Assembly: GCA_025450195.1 (NCBI GenBank)
Contig: JANWHW010000033.1
Location: 1-58,196 of the forward strand
DNA: 58,196 nucleotides
Origin: Solirubrobacterales bacterium
GTDB lineage: Bacteria; Actinomycetota; Thermoleophilia; Solirubrobacterales; 70-9
Reading direction: 5' to 3'
Shown here: positions 10,131-20,859 of the stretch, in pieces
How positions within the stretch are numbered: position 1 is the stretch's first letter
How the letters are laid out: each line of letters starts with the position of its first letter
Notes under the pieces: model-generated
Database searches by the model: none
Seen by the model: the letters and a program-made list of their open reading frames with translations, nothing else
Told to the model about the DNA's origin: nothing
Position numbers and translations under genes: made by a program

Positions 10131-11018
10131 ATGACGACTGAGGCGGTCGCGGAGAAGAGGTCGGTGGGCCGCAGGCTCGCCGGCCTCTTCCACGGCCGCC
10201 CCCGTCTGCAGGTGGGAGCGTTGCTGGCCGGCCCGTTGGGCTGGCTGGTCATCGGCTACCTGGGATCGCTCGCGCTTCTGCTGGTCGCCGCCTTCTGGAC
10301 GGTCAGCCCGCTGAGCGGCGAGCTGGACAAGACCCTCAGCTTCGAAAGCTTCGAAATCCTCTTCGACGAACCCGTCTACCGGGACATCGTCGTGCGCACC
10401 GTGACGATCGCCGCGCTGGTCACCGTCACCGACGCGGTGATCGCCTTCCCGATCGCCTTCTACATGGCCAAGATCGCCAGCCGCCGCATGAAGGCGATCC
10501 TCGTCGTTGCCGTGCTGCTGCCGCTCTGGTCGAGCTATCTGGTCAAGGTCCTCTCCTGGAGGACGATGCTGTCCGCTGACGGGATCATCAACTGGGCCCT
10601 CGAGCCGTTCGGGCTGACCGGGCCTGAATTCGGCAACACGGCAGTCTGGCTTGTGATGAGCTACCTCTGGCTGCCGTTCATGATCCTGCCCATCTACGCC
10701 GGTTTGGAGCGGATCCCCAACTCGCTGATCAGCGCCTCCGAGGATCTCGGCGCCTCGCCGCTCACCACCTTCCGCCGAGTGATCCTGCCGCTTTCCTTCC
10801 CAGCCGTCGTCGCCGGCTCGATCTTCACCTTCTCCCTGACCCTCGGCGACTACATCACGCCGCGCCTCGTCTCCAACAACCAGTTCATCGGCAACGTGAT
10901 CTACAACAACATCTCCACGAACCTGCCGCTCGCCTCCGCCCTCGCGCTCGTCCCGATCGTGGTGATGATCGCCTACCTATTGGTCGCCCGTAAGCTGGGC
11001 GCCTTCGAGCACATTTAG
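10131..11018 (+). CDS. potB: ABC transporter permease (PotB-like)
   Basis: A 295-residue inner-membrane permease with about six transmembrane helices. The EAA loop reads EDLGASPLTTFRRVILPLSFPAVVAG (about residues 205-230), where the ATPase docks. It follows potD by 19 nt and precedes its partner permease by 5 nt. Length and motif match the PotB/PotH branch of the binding-protein-dependent transport family. Confidence 0.92.
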   Translation: MTTEAVAEKRSVGRRLAGLFHGRPRLQVGALLAGPLGWLVIGYLGSLALLLVAAFWTVSPLSGELDKTLSFESFEILFDEPVYRDIVVRTVTIAALVTVTDAVIAFPIAFYMAKIASRRMKAILVVAVLLPLWSSYLVKVLSWRTMLSADGIINWALEPFGLTGPEFGNTAVWLVMSYLWLPFMILPIYAGLERIPNSLISASEDLGASPLTTFRRVILPLSFPAVVAGSIFTFSLTLGDYITPRLVSNNQFIGNVIYNNISTNLPLASALALVPIVVMIAYLLVARKLGAFEHI

Positions 11019-11023
11019 CTGAG

Positions 11024-11905
11024 ATGAGGCTCTCGAGAAGATCCACGAACCTGCTCCGCCTGGCGGTGGGAATCGGCCTCGCCTTCATCTACATCCCGCT
11101 AATCGTGCTGGCGATCTACGCCTTCAATGCGAGCAACACGACCGCCTGGCCACCCCCGGGGCTGACCCTCGACTGGTTCCCGAAGGCAATCGAAGAAGAA
11201 TTCGCTCGCGAAGCCTTCGTCACCTCGATCAAAGCGGGCACGATCGCGACGGCGATCGCCCTGGTGCTGGGGACGCTCGCCTCCCTCGCCGTCGCCCGCC
11301 ACCGGTTCTTCGGGCGGGAGACGATCTCCTTCCTCGTCATCCTGCCGATAGCGCTGCCGGGGATCGTCACCGGCGTCGCGTTCAACAACACCTTCACCCA
11401 AGTGCTGGGCATCGACCTGACACTGTTCACGGTGATCGTCGGCCACGCCACGTTCTGCATCGTCGTCGTCTACAACAACGTGATCGCCCGCCTTCGCCGG
11501 GTCTCCGCGTCCTTCGAGGAGGCCTCGGCCGACCTCGGCGCCCACACCTGGCAGACCTTCCGCTTCGTCACCCTGCCCAGTATGAGGACGGCGCTCGCGG
11601 CCGGTGGGCTGCTCGCCTTCGCCCTCTCCTTCGACGAGATCATCGTCACCAACTTCACGATCGGACCCGGCGAAGAAACGCTGCCGATCTGGATCTTCCG
11701 CAACCTCTTCCGCTCTCAGCAGCTTCCGATCGTCAATGCGGTGGCGGTGATCGTCGTCCTGCTCTCGATCATCCCGGTCTACCTCGCCCACAGGCTGACC
11801 CGCGAGGAGGGCGGCGCCGCGGGCGGCCGCGGAGCCGGCCGAGGGGACAGAGCAGGCAAGGCCGAGGGCGGCGGCGTGGAGACCGAGGCCACCGCGATCC
11901 CGTAA
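11024..11905 (+). CDS. potC: ABC transporter permease (PotC-like)
   Basis: A 293-residue second permease with about six membrane helices and the EAA motif ADLGAHTWQTFRFVTLPSMRTALAAG (about residues 180-205). The last 35 residues are a hydrophilic Gly/Arg/Glu-rich tail beyond the usual PotC end. It closes the potADBC operon and is followed at 24 nt by the convergent pccB gene. Confidence 0.92.
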   Translation: MRLSRRSTNLLRLAVGIGLAFIYIPLIVLAIYAFNASNTTAWPPPGLTLDWFPKAIEEEFAREAFVTSIKAGTIATAIALVLGTLASLAVARHRFFGRETISFLVILPIALPGIVTGVAFNNTFTQVLGIDLTLFTVIVGHATFCIVVVYNNVIARLRRVSASFEEASADLGAHTWQTFRFVTLPSMRTALAAGGLLAFALSFDEIIVTNFTIGPGEETLPIWIFRNLFRSQQLPIVNAVAVIVVLLSIIPVYLAHRLTREEGGAAGGRGAGRGDRAGKAEGGGVETEATAIP

Positions 11906-11928
11906 CTGGGGGGATTCGGTACCCCTCC

Positions 11929-13493
<1,565 letters not shown>

Positions 13494-13497
<4 letters not shown>

Positions 13498-13565
13498 GAA
13501 GGAATTTCGTGCTTCGCTCGCTGCACGAAGAACCAGATACAGACGTTTGCTCGCTCCGCACTCAT
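13494..13565 (-). CDS. Leader peptide of the MSAERA family, copy A (upstream of pccB)
   Basis: A 23-residue frame beginning [20 protein letters not shown]. Its TGA overlaps the pccB ATG (ATGA). A TAGAAT box ends 9 nt before its ATG, and no Shine-Dalgarno site is present, so it is probably translated from a leaderless mRNA. The same peptide occurs before two other unrelated genes in this window. The DNA forms a TTCGTGC/GCACGAA stem (about 13505-13530). Confidence 0.65.
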
Positions 13566-13574
13566 GGGGGCGCG

Positions 13575-13580
13575 ATTCTA
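13575..13580 (-). promoter_or_regulatory. -10 box (TAGAAT) for leader peptide A and pccB
   Basis: TAGAAT on the minus strand lies 9 nt before the leader ATG. The surrounding ATAG-ATCGCGCCC block is shared with the copy near 30910. Confidence 0.5.
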
Positions 13581-13593
13581 TGGAGCCGCTGGC

Positions 13594-13809
13594 TCAGGTG
13601 CTGCTGAAGGGCTGCTTCTGGGGCTCAGCCAGACCGTCGAGGATCCGCTCCAGGTCGGCCTCGCCGAACCCGGAGCCCTCAGTCGCCCTGACCTCGACGC
13701 GGGTCCCAAAGCCCTTCTCGGCCATCGTCACCTCGACGCCCTCGACCGCTGCCACCAGCTCGGCCAGCTCAGGCTCGGACTTCATCAGCGTCCGCGAAAC
13801 CTCAATCAT
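13594..13809 (-). CDS. Small protein between pccB and mutase genes, family unknown
   Basis: A 71-residue acidic protein (MIEVSRTLMKSEPELAELV...) with no signal peptide or membrane segment. Its place between an acyl-CoA carboxylase beta gene and the mutase recalls the small epsilon subunits of actinobacterial carboxylases, and P-E-L-A-E-L-V-A resembles their EELAALVA helix. The rest does not match what I know of them, so the link is only a suggestion. The ATG at 13809 is preferred over one at 13875. It might be part of the mutase operon (97 nt gap). Confidence 0.5.
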   Translation of the reverse strand: MIEVSRTLMKSEPELAELVAAVEGVEVTMAEKGFGTRVEVRATEGSGFGEADLERILDGLAEPQKQPFSST

Positions 13810-13905
13810 GGGAGCCGCTTCCACCGGCTGGTCGGGGTTCCTCCCCCGAAATGGGGGGTGATTGAGGTTTTGCACGCGACTCGTGCAAAAGGTCGCGCGG
13901 GGCGC

Positions 13906-15543
13906 CTAGAAAAAGGCGCCGCCGCGGTATTCGCCGAAGACGTCGCGCATCGCGCCGCAGACCTCGCCGATCGAGGCGTCGGCGGCAAGCGCCGCACGAA
14001 TCGGGTGCAGCAGGTTCCCCTCGCCGCGGGCGACATCGCGCAGAGCGTCCAGCTTCTCCTCGACTGCCGCTTGGTCCCGCGACTCCTTGAACGCCTTCAG
14101 CCGGGCAAGCTGGGCCTGCTCGGACTTCGGGTCGACCCTGAGGATGTCGACGTCGTCGACCTGGTCGGTGACGTACTTGTTGACCCCGACGACGATGTCT
14201 TGGCCGGTCTTGTAGCGCTCGTGGTAGGAGAGCGCCGACTCCTCGATCTCGCGCTGCATGAACTCCAGCGCCTCGACCGAGCCACCGAGATCTTCGACCT
14301 TTTTCATCAGCTCCCAGGAACTCTCCTCGATCTCATCGGTCAGCGACTCGACGAAGTAGGAGCCGGCGAAGGGATCGACCGTGTCGGCGACTCCAGACTC
14401 ATGCGCAAGCACCTGCTGCGTGCGCAGCGCGATCCGCGCCGAGCGCTCGGTCGGCAGCGCCAGCGCCTCGTCGAAGCCGTTCGTGTGCAGCGACTGGGTG
14501 CCGCCGGCCACCGCGGCGAAGCCCTGCAGCGCAACTCGGATGATGTTGACCTCGGGCTGTTGGGCCTGCAGGGTCACTCCCCCGGTCTGCGTGTGGAAGC
14601 GGATCTTCATCGAGTTCGGGTTCTGCGCCCCGAACCGCTCCTTGACGATTTTCGCCCACATCCGCCGCACGGCGCGGAACTTGGCGACCTCCTGAAAAAC
14701 GTTGTTGTGCCCGTTGAAGAAGAAGGCGAGCCGGGGCGCAAACTCGTCGATCTTCAGTCCCCGCTCCAGTGCCGCATCGACGTAGGCGATCGCGTTGGAG
14801 AGGGTGAAGGCGACCTCCTGGACAGCCGAGCAGCCCTTCTCTCGGATGTGGTAGCCGGAGATCGAGATCGTGTTCCATTTCGGCACCTTCTCGTGGCAGT
14901 ACTCGAAGATGTCGGTGGTGAGCCGCATCGTCGGCTCCGCCGGGTAGATGTAGTTGCCACGTGCCATGTACTCCTTGAGCACGTCGTTTTGGACCGTGCC
15001 GCGGAGCTTCTCGGAGGGGACTCCCTGCTCCTCGCCGACGAGCTCGTAGAGCAACAGCAGGATCGCCGCCGGAGCGTTGATCGTCATCGAGGTGGACACG
15101 CTGTCGAGAGGGATCTGGTCGAAGCAGATCCGCATGTCCTCGATCGTGTCGATCGGGACGCCGGTGCGGCCGACCTCGCCGTTGCAGAGCGGGTCGTCTG
15201 AGTCGCGGCCGAGCTGGGTCGGCAGGTCGAAGGCCATCGAGAGACCGGTCGAGCCATGCTCGATCAGGTAGCGGTAGCGCTCGTTGGTGTCCTCCGGGGT
15301 GGCGAAGCCGGCGTACTGGCGCATCGTCCAGAGCCGGTCGCGGTACATCCCCTCGTGGATACCGCGAGTGAACGGAGGCTCTCCGGGCTCGCCGAGCCGC
15401 TCCTCCAGGCCGGAAGCAACGTCCTCCTCGGTGTAGAGGCGATCGATCTCGATGCCGGAGTCGGTGAAGACCCGCTCGTCGTCAGGCCCGACCAGCGGGG
15501 CGATCGTGCGCGGATTCTCTTCGGAGGAGTTCTCGTCTGCCAT
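13906..15543 (-). CDS. Methylmalonyl-CoA mutase-type catalytic subunit (no B12 domain)
   Basis: A 545-residue TIM-barrel subunit of a cobalamin-dependent acyl-CoA mutase. Family motifs include [56 protein letters not shown] and [16 protein letters not shown]. Tyrosine in RQYAG and arginine in EPTMRL match methylmalonyl-CoA mutases, whereas isobutyryl-CoA and 2-hydroxyisobutyryl-CoA mutases usually change them (family knowledge, positions by eye). The chain ends without the DxHxxG cobalamin domain, so a separate small B12 subunit is needed and is not in the window. The ATG at 15543 is chosen over 15582 on length. With pccB it would feed propionyl-CoA into the TCA cycle. Confidence 0.9.
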   Translation of the reverse strand: MADENSSEENPRTIAPLVGPDDERVFTDSGIEIDRLYTEEDVASGLEERLGEPGEPPFTRGIHEGMYRDRLWTMRQYAGFATPEDTNERYRYLIEHGSTGLSMAFDLPTQLGRDSDDPLCNGEVGRTGVPIDTIEDMRICFDQIPLDSVSTSMTINAPAAILLLLYELVGEEQGVPSEKLRGTVQNDVLKEYMARGNYIYPAEPTMRLTTDIFEYCHEKVPKWNTISISGYHIREKGCSAVQEVAFTLSNAIAYVDAALERGLKIDEFAPRLAFFFNGHNNVFQEVAKFRAVRRMWAKIVKERFGAQNPNSMKIRFHTQTGGVTLQAQQPEVNIIRVALQGFAAVAGGTQSLHTNGFDEALALPTERSARIALRTQQVLAHESGVADTVDPFAGSYFVESLTDEIEESSWELMKKVEDLGGSVEALEFMQREIEESALSYHERYKTGQDIVVGVNKYVTDQVDDVDILRVDPKSEQAQLARLKAFKESRDQAAVEEKLDALRDVARGEGNLLHPIRAALAADASIGEVCGAMRDVFGEYRGGAFF

Positions 15544-15582
15544 CGCCGGGGAGGATATTGAGGGGCCGCCAACATCGCGCAC

Positions 15583-15797
15583 GCGGAGCGCTCCAGGCCA
15601 CGATCCACACGCCGACGCCTCAGACCGCGATCCGCACGCCGAGCGCTTTTTCAGGCCGCGATCCTTTCTCGAGGCGAATTGAATTTATGGAAGGGCCTGG
15701 GAATGTTGGGGGTGCCGGGAGTTGACCATGCATAGGAACGTCAACTCCAGGTCACCCCACAGGGCTGGCGACGCGCGGGCGCCTCGTGAAACCCGGT
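15583..15797. other. Intergenic region with direct repeat and hairpin
   Basis: A degenerate direct repeat of about 24 nt, with CGATCC(A/G)CACGCCGA at its core, occurs around 15594-15616 and 15620-15643. A perfect 9-bp stem GGAGTTGAC/GTCAACTCC (15718-15726 and 15740-15748) lies 50 nt beyond the end of the uxs gene and may terminate it. No gene is seen. Confidence 0.45.
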
Positions 15798-16745
15798 TCA
15801 GTCGGAGGCGCCGACGAGACGCTCGACGCCGGCCTGCTTGATCGTGCGCTGCAGGCCATCGTGCAGCTCGACCGTTGGCTCCCAGCCAAGCAGGTCGCGA
15901 GCACGTGAGATGTCGGGCTGGCGCTGCTGCGGATCGTCGACCGGAAGCGGCTCGAAGATGATCTCCGAGCGGGACTCGGTCACGTCGATGACCGTCTTCG
16001 CCAGCTCCAGCAGGGTGAACTCGTTCGGGTTGCCGATGTTGACCGGCATGTGCGCGTCTGACTCCGCCAGCGAGACGATGCCGCGGATCAGGTCGTCGGC
16101 GTAACAGAAGCTGCGGGTCTGGCTGCCATCGCCGAACACGGTCAGGTTCTGGTCCTGCAGCGCCTGTCGCAGAAAGGTCGGGATCGCTCGCCCGTCGTTC
16201 GCCCTCATGCGGGGCCCGTAGGTATTGAAGATGCGGACGATCGAAGTGTCGACGCCCTGCTGGCGGTGGTAGGCCATAGTCATCGCCTCGGCGTAGCGCT
16301 TCGCCTCGTCGTAGACGCCACGGGGCCCGATCGGGTTGACGTGGCCCCAGTAGTCCTCGGTCTGCGGATGGACTTCAGGGTCCCCGTAGACCTCGCTGGT
16401 CGAGGCGAGCAGAAAGCGGGCCCGCTTGAACTTGGCGACCCCGAGCATGTGGTGCGTCCCATGCGAGCCAACCTTGAGCGTGTGCAGCGGCAGTCGCAGG
16501 TAATCGATCGGACTGGCCGGCGAAGCCAGGTGGTAGACGAAGTCGACGTCCTCAGGGATGTCGACCGTCTCGGTGATGTCGATGTAGCGGAAATCGAAAG
16601 CCGAATCGCGAATGTGCTCGATGTTCTGTAGCGACCCAGTCTCGAGGTTGTCGATGCAGATCACTCGGTGATCCTGCCCGAGCAGGTGCTCGCAGAGATG
16701 CGATCCAAGGAAGCCGGCCCCGCCGGTGACGACACAAGTACCCAT
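15798..16745 (-). CDS. UDP-glucuronate decarboxylase (UDP-xylose synthase family)
   Basis: A 315-residue extended SDR. It carries [17 protein letters not shown] (NAD binding, residues 4-20), the UXS-type run [38 protein letters not shown], and the catalytic YDEAKRYAE with [10 protein letters not shown]. It would convert UDP-glucuronate to UDP-xylose for cell-envelope polysaccharides. The ATG at 16745 is chosen because TAGCAT ends 7 nt upstream and the nucleotide motif follows at once; an in-frame start at 16835 would add a non-conserved basic leader. Confidence 0.87.
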   Translation of the reverse strand: MGTCVVTGGAGFLGSHLCEHLLGQDHRVICIDNLETGSLQNIEHIRDSAFDFRYIDITETVDIPEDVDFVYHLASPASPIDYLRLPLHTLKVGSHGTHHMLGVAKFKRARFLLASTSEVYGDPEVHPQTEDYWGHVNPIGPRGVYDEAKRYAEAMTMAYHRQQGVDTSIVRIFNTYGPRMRANDGRAIPTFLRQALQDQNLTVFGDGSQTRSFCYADDLIRGIVSLAESDAHMPVNIGNPNEFTLLELAKTVIDVTESRSEIIFEPLPVDDPQQRQPDISRARDLLGWEPTVELHDGLQRTIKQAGVERLVGASD

Positions 16746-16752
16746 GGGATTG

Positions 16753-16758
16753 ATGCTA
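16753..16758 (-). promoter_or_regulatory. -10 box (TAGCAT), leaderless start of uxs
   Basis: TAGCAT on the minus strand, 7 nt before the ATG at 16745. Confidence 0.5.
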
Positions 16759-16903
16759 CAGAGGCACGCCAAATACGGCGGTGGCTCAGATTTATGCAAT
16801 TTGCGTTCTTTTCGCCCGATCACCCGTCCAGTCAAGGGGAGAAACAGCCCTCGCCGCCAGCTTGCGTTGACATGTTTGGACGATCGAGCTGAGCCAATAC
16901 ATC

Positions 16904-18217
16904 ATGGAAACGTGGCAGGCAGGCGAGCCTGACAAGCAAGAGGGGGACGGCACCGATGCGACGCGGCTGAGCGACGGCGAGGTCGCTCGACCGGCCGGAA
17001 GCGCTGCTGGTCGAAAGCGTGCCGCCGTCGAGATAGTCGCCAGGCACGAGAGATCGTTGAAACAGACGGCGCGGCGCTATTCGTTGGGCGCCGAGGACGC
17101 GGAAGACGCCTACCAAAGAGCTTTGGAGATCCTGCTCACCAAGGCGCCAACCGATCGCCTCAACGAATTGATCCGGTGGACCCACACCGTGGTCAAGCAC
17201 GAGGCCATGGCCGTCCGTCGCAATCGCGAGCGGCTACTGGGGAGCCCCCCGACACCCAACGACGAAGAGGGCGCAGACTGGATAGCGCTGATCCCAGCGC
17301 CCGGGGACGAGCCGGACGTGCGAGTCGAGCGGCGCGAAAGGATCGCGCGCAGCCGCGAGGCGCTGCAGGGCCTCAAGCCCGCCGAGCTGAGAGCGCTGAC
17401 CCTGCTTGCCGAGGGGTACTCCTACGCAGAGATAGGCAGGATCACGGGCTTCAGCCACACCAAGGTCAACCGATGCTTGGCGGAGGGCCGAGAGCGCTTT
17501 CGTCGGCTGCTGGCACACAGCGAGGATGGCGGTCGGTGTACGGAGATCGGCCCTGCTCTTTCCGCGTTCTGCGACGGGGAAACGAGCGACGAGGAAGCCG
17601 CGGCTATCCGCGAGCACCTGAGAGCCTGCGCAAGCTGTCGAGCGACGATGCGTGCCTACCGAGCCGCCCCCGGCGCCGCAGCAGCACTCGTCCCGGCACT
17701 TCCCATCTCGCGGTCGCTACTCGAAAGAGCGCACGAGGCCTTCTCCGGGATCACCTCGAAGCTTCCTGGCGCGGGCACCGCCGACCCAACGGTGGCACAG
17801 GTGGCGACCGCAGGTGGGACAAAGGGCGCCGGGATGGCGGCCCTGACCAAGCTCTTGGCGGTATGCGCAGGCACCGCCGGTGGTGCCGCGGTGTGCGTTG
17901 CCACCGGCGTAGCGCCATTCCCCGCTGACCTTACGCCGAACCACGTGAAGTCACCGGCGATCGAGCGGTCATCCGGGCTGGTGGTCGGCGAGGCCGGCAG
18001 CGAAGGCGTCGACCATGAGCCTGCGCCACCGACACCCACCCCCCAGCCCGACCCAAAGAAGCCGGCGCCAACGACGATAGAAGCACCGCAGGCGGTTCCC
18101 CCTCCTCCAGCCGAAGGGACGGGGGCGGCCGAATACACCGCGCCGCCGCCGGAACCCTCGCCGCCAACCAGTGAACCCGCAAGCACCCCAAGCGCAGCTG
18201 GAGAGTTCGGCCCATGA
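16904..18217 (+). CDS. Sigma factor fused to zinc-finger anti-sigma, membrane segment and proline-rich tail
   Basis: A 437-residue fusion. Residues 40-110 look like sigma region 2 and residues 150-205 like region 4, with the helix-turn-helix YSYAEIGRITGFSHTKVNRCLAEGRERF. Next comes a zf-HC2 anti-sigma-like zinc finger (HLRACASC, HxxxCxxC, about 236-243) and one hydrophobic segment (about 315-335). A Pro/Thr/Glu-rich tail of about 100 residues would lie outside the cell. Thus sigma, anti-sigma and membrane anchor are one chain, and release would need cleavage or a shape change. A TTGACA is visible at 16866. Its ATGA overlap with the next gene couples it to a secreted Ig-like protein, perhaps its sensor or target. 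The function of the pair is inference. Confidence 0.85.
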   Translation: METWQAGEPDKQEGDGTDATRLSDGEVARPAGSAAGRKRAAVEIVARHERSLKQTARRYSLGAEDAEDAYQRALEILLTKAPTDRLNELIRWTHTVVKHEAMAVRRNRERLLGSPPTPNDEEGADWIALIPAPGDEPDVRVERRERIARSREALQGLKPAELRALTLLAEGYSYAEIGRITGFSHTKVNRCLAEGRERFRRLLAHSEDGGRCTEIGPALSAFCDGETSDEEAAAIREHLRACASCRATMRAYRAAPGAAAALVPALPISRSLLERAHEAFSGITSKLPGAGTADPTVAQVATAGGTKGAGMAALTKLLAVCAGTAGGAAVCVATGVAPFPADLTPNHVKSPAIERSSGLVVGEAGSEGVDHEPAPPTPTPQPDPKKPAPTTIEAPQAVPPPPAEGTGAAEYTAPPPEPSPPTSEPASTPSAAGEFGP

Positions 18218-20271
18218 GGAGGCTTGCGGGTTTACTGACGATGGCAGTGGCCGTGGCTCTCCCAAGCCCTGCACAGGCAGACGTAGCACCGCCACTAAAC
18301 CTCAGGGCCTATGGCGGCATGAACACTTGGCGCACCCAGAGGAGCTACCAGCTTGCTTGGGACAACCCCGCCGCGAGCGGCCCGCCGATCGTCGCGATCC
18401 ACTACCGGGTCCGCAATGCCGCGAAAGAAGTGGTGGGAGAACGACAGATCGACTGGGCTCCAGAGCTCAAAGATACGCTGCCTGGAATACCAGGCGTCTA
18501 CACGGCTGAAGTTTGGTTTGAGGACTCAACCGGAGAAGAAGGGCCGCCAGCTTCGGTCAAACTCCGCTTCGATAACGCGAGGCCCGCGCAGGTCGAACCG
18601 ATCCAGATCCCTCCCTGGCTCGGCCGTGGCGCCTTCCCTTACATGGTTCGCGTCCACCATCCGCCCGGGGAGGCTCCGATCTCAGGAATCGCCGGCTACG
18701 CCGTCTCGATTGACTCAAACGCCGATGGCAGCCCGTGTACGGCGAAAGATCAATGCACCGCCACTGAGATGGGCCTCGCTGCCGGCCTGGGCGACAGCAT
18801 GCTCCCGATCTCCGGGCTCCCGGAGGGAACCAGCTACATCCACGTGGTTGCCGTCTCGGGCTCTGGGATGCAGTCGGTGTTACCGCGCCATGCCGTGCTC
18901 CAGGTCGATCTGACGGATCCCGTAACTCGGCTCGCGGGAAACCCGGGCAACTGGACGAACAAGCCGGTGACCCTCACGGCAACCGCATCGGACAGTGGAT
19001 CTGGAATGGAGGTCGGCGACCAAGCGACAAGCCCGTTTACCGCGCTTCAGATCGACGGTGGGCCGCCCAAGGCCGAGCTCGGAGCGTCGGTCAGCGCAAC
19101 CCTGATCGCAGATGGCGTCCACTCCATCGCCTACTACGCCCGCGACGCGGCTGGAAACATCAACGATGGAAGCACCGGCAATGGGCAAGCCAATGCGCGA
19201 CCGGAAACCGCAATGGTGCGGATAGATCGAGGCCCTCCGAGCATCTCGTTCGCCAAACTGCAGCTTCCGACGGACCCCGAGTTGATCCGGGTCCAGGTTT
19301 ATGACGCACTCTCTGGGCCGCAGCCCTTAAGGGGCTGGATCGGAGTCCGTCGAGCCGGCTTCGGCGACAGCTTCGAGAGTCTTGCGACAGAGCCGACGCT
19401 CGGCGGCTTTCGGGCCCGCTGGGACTCCGACGAGTATCCCCCCGGCGAGTACGAGTTCCGAGCAACCGGTTACGACATGGCCGGCAATGCCTCGACGACG
19501 GCGTTCCGCGCCGACGGCTCGAGAATGGTCATGTCAAACCCCTTGAAGGAGCTCACCTCCCTGCTCGCCGGCTTCGGAGGGCGTGAGCTGGTGCGGCGCC
19601 AATGCGCCAGGAGCAGCAGTGCGGCTCGCCGCTGTCGCCGCGCATCCGGCGGGGAGTTCGTGCAGCGGCCGGCGGGGCGAAAAATCCCCTTCGGGCACGG
19701 GATCCTGTTCAGCGGACGGCTTTCAGCCGGACCAGGAGCGCCGCTCCGGAGCATGAGTGTCCGAGTGATCGAGCGTTTTGGGGAGGGAGCAAACCTCCTG
19801 GAACGCACTACCGTCACGAAGACGGGCGAGGACGGCGTATTCGCGACCCGCCTCGCTCCTGGGCCCAGTCGAGAGGTAACGGCGGCCTTCGAGGGAACGG
19901 CAACCCTGACCCGTTCGGTCACTCGTCCCGTCCGGCTCGGTGTTCACAGCGACGTCAGCCTCCAAGTCTCCTCTGCGGTGGCGAGGGTCGGCGGCCGACC
20001 ACTGATCTTCAAAGGCAGAATCGCGACCGACGGCGCCGCCATTCCGGCAAACGGAAAGTCCATACAGCTCCAGTTCCGCTTGCCGGGGCTCCCGTGGACC
20101 GAGTTCCGCACGATTCAGACCGACCAGCAGGGGCGCTTTCGCTACCCCTACCGCTTCACTGACGACGACAGTCGTGGGGTCCGCTTCCGGTTTCGGGCCT
20201 ATGCACCCGCACAGGGCAACTGGCCCTATGAGCCAGGAGGCTCCAAGCCGGTTGCCGTGTGGGGACGGTGA
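18214..20271 (+). CDS. Secreted multi-domain Ig-like surface protein
   Basis: A 685-residue exported protein with a signal peptide ending near ALPSPAQADV. Several beta-sandwich domains follow. Residues 20-110 look fibronectin-III-like. Around 230-320 the pattern WTNKPVTLTATASDSGSGM...DGVHSIAYYARDAAGN is typical of OmpL47/Ig-like repeats. The C-terminal 250 residues contain two domains resembling bacterial Ig or carboxypeptidase-regulatory folds. Its ATG overlaps the sigma-fusion stop (ATGA), so the two are made together. It lacks a sortase motif or membrane anchor, so it is probably released or held by another protein. Ligand unknown. Confidence 0.75.
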   Translation: MRRLAGLLTMAVAVALPSPAQADVAPPLNLRAYGGMNTWRTQRSYQLAWDNPAASGPPIVAIHYRVRNAAKEVVGERQIDWAPELKDTLPGIPGVYTAEVWFEDSTGEEGPPASVKLRFDNARPAQVEPIQIPPWLGRGAFPYMVRVHHPPGEAPISGIAGYAVSIDSNADGSPCTAKDQCTATEMGLAAGLGDSMLPISGLPEGTSYIHVVAVSGSGMQSVLPRHAVLQVDLTDPVTRLAGNPGNWTNKPVTLTATASDSGSGMEVGDQATSPFTALQIDGGPPKAELGASVSATLIADGVHSIAYYARDAAGNINDGSTGNGQANARPETAMVRIDRGPPSISFAKLQLPTDPELIRVQVYDALSGPQPLRGWIGVRRAGFGDSFESLATEPTLGGFRARWDSDEYPPGEYEFRATGYDMAGNASTTAFRADGSRMVMSNPLKELTSLLAGFGGRELVRRQCARSSSAARRCRRASGGEFVQRPAGRKIPFGHGILFSGRLSAGPGAPLRSMSVRVIERFGEGANLLERTTVTKTGEDGVFATRLAPGPSREVTAAFEGTATLTRSVTRPVRLGVHSDVSLQVSSAVARVGGRPLIFKGRIATDGAAIPANGKSIQLQFRLPGLPWTEFRTIQTDQQGRFRYPYRFTDDDSRGVRFRFRAYAPAQGNWPYEPGGSKPVAVWGR

Positions 20272-20278
20272 ATCGACA

Positions 20279-20311
20279 CTTGCCGAGACGGCGGATTGCC
20301 GCCTCGGCAAG
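20279..20311. terminator. Bidirectional terminator hairpin
   Basis: Arms CTTGCCGAG/CTCGGCAAG plus an inner CGGC/GCCG give about 13 bp with one mismatch and a short loop, between convergent stop codons at 20271 and 20320. Confidence 0.7.
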
Positions 20312-20319
20312 GAACCGGA

Positions 20320-20799
20320 CTAGCGGAGGGCGGAAAACTGCTCGCTGACCTGGTCGACCAGGTCCTGGGCGCGCGAGGTCTGGTCCTCAACCGCCTTGCG
20401 AACACGCTGCTCAACCTCGTCACGGTTTCGCTTCAGCGTGGTCTGGACGGTGCGCTGGCGCTTGCGAGCCTCGCGCTCGACGCGATTCCGCGTCTTGCGG
20501 GCCTCGGTGGTGGCTTTGCGACGGGCGGTGGCGCCCCGACGCTCGGTGCGCTTGACGGTCCGGCGCAGCTGGGTGCGGTAGGACTTGAGCTGTTTCTCGG
20601 CGGCGGTGCGGGCGGTGAACGGCTCGACGAGATCGGCGATGCGGTCGCTGACCTCGAGGACGACGCCAACCGGGAGATCGACGACGGTCTCGACCGCGGA
20701 GCGGGCCTGATCGGTGCGCCCAGCGGGGCTTTTGGCCTCAGTTTTGGCTTTGGCCGTGGTTTTCGTGCTGGTTTTCGTGCTCTTACTCTGCGTTGCCAT
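20320..20799 (-). CDS. Basic coiled-coil protein under two LexA-type boxes
   Basis: A 159-residue protein with a Lys/Thr/Ser-rich N-terminus (about 35 residues), a short hydrophobic middle (VVDLPVGVVLEVSDRIADLV), and a long Arg/Lys/Glu-rich helix likely to form a coiled coil. The composition recalls phasin- or HBHA-like and histone-like proteins, but no family is assigned. The ATG at 20799 has a GAAGGGA site upstream. Its promoter holds two copies of CGAAC-N4-GTTCT around a TACACT -10 box, so expression is probably switched on by DNA damage. A role on DNA or at the membrane during SOS is possible but unproven. Confidence 0.8.
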   Translation of the reverse strand: MATQSKSTKTSTKTTAKAKTEAKSPAGRTDQARSAVETVVDLPVGVVLEVSDRIADLVEPFTARTAAEKQLKSYRTQLRRTVKRTERRGATARRKATTEARKTRNRVEREARKRQRTVQTTLKRNRDEVEQRVRKAVEDQTSRAQDLVDQVSEQFSALR

Positions 20800-20852
20800 T
20801 GAGAAGTAAATCCCTTCGTGAGTCTTGGGTGCGTGGACTTGGGGGTTTCGCG

Positions 20853-20858
20853 AGTGTA
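20853..20858 (-). promoter_or_regulatory. -10 box (TACACT) of the SOS-type gene
   Basis: TACACT on the minus strand, directly next to the proximal LexA-type box. It predicts a leader of about 47 nt. Confidence 0.55.
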
Positions 20859-20859
20859 G

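Noticed and set aside
15594-15643. CRISPR-like array
   Set aside because: Only two degenerate copies without equal spacers; no cas gene nearby.
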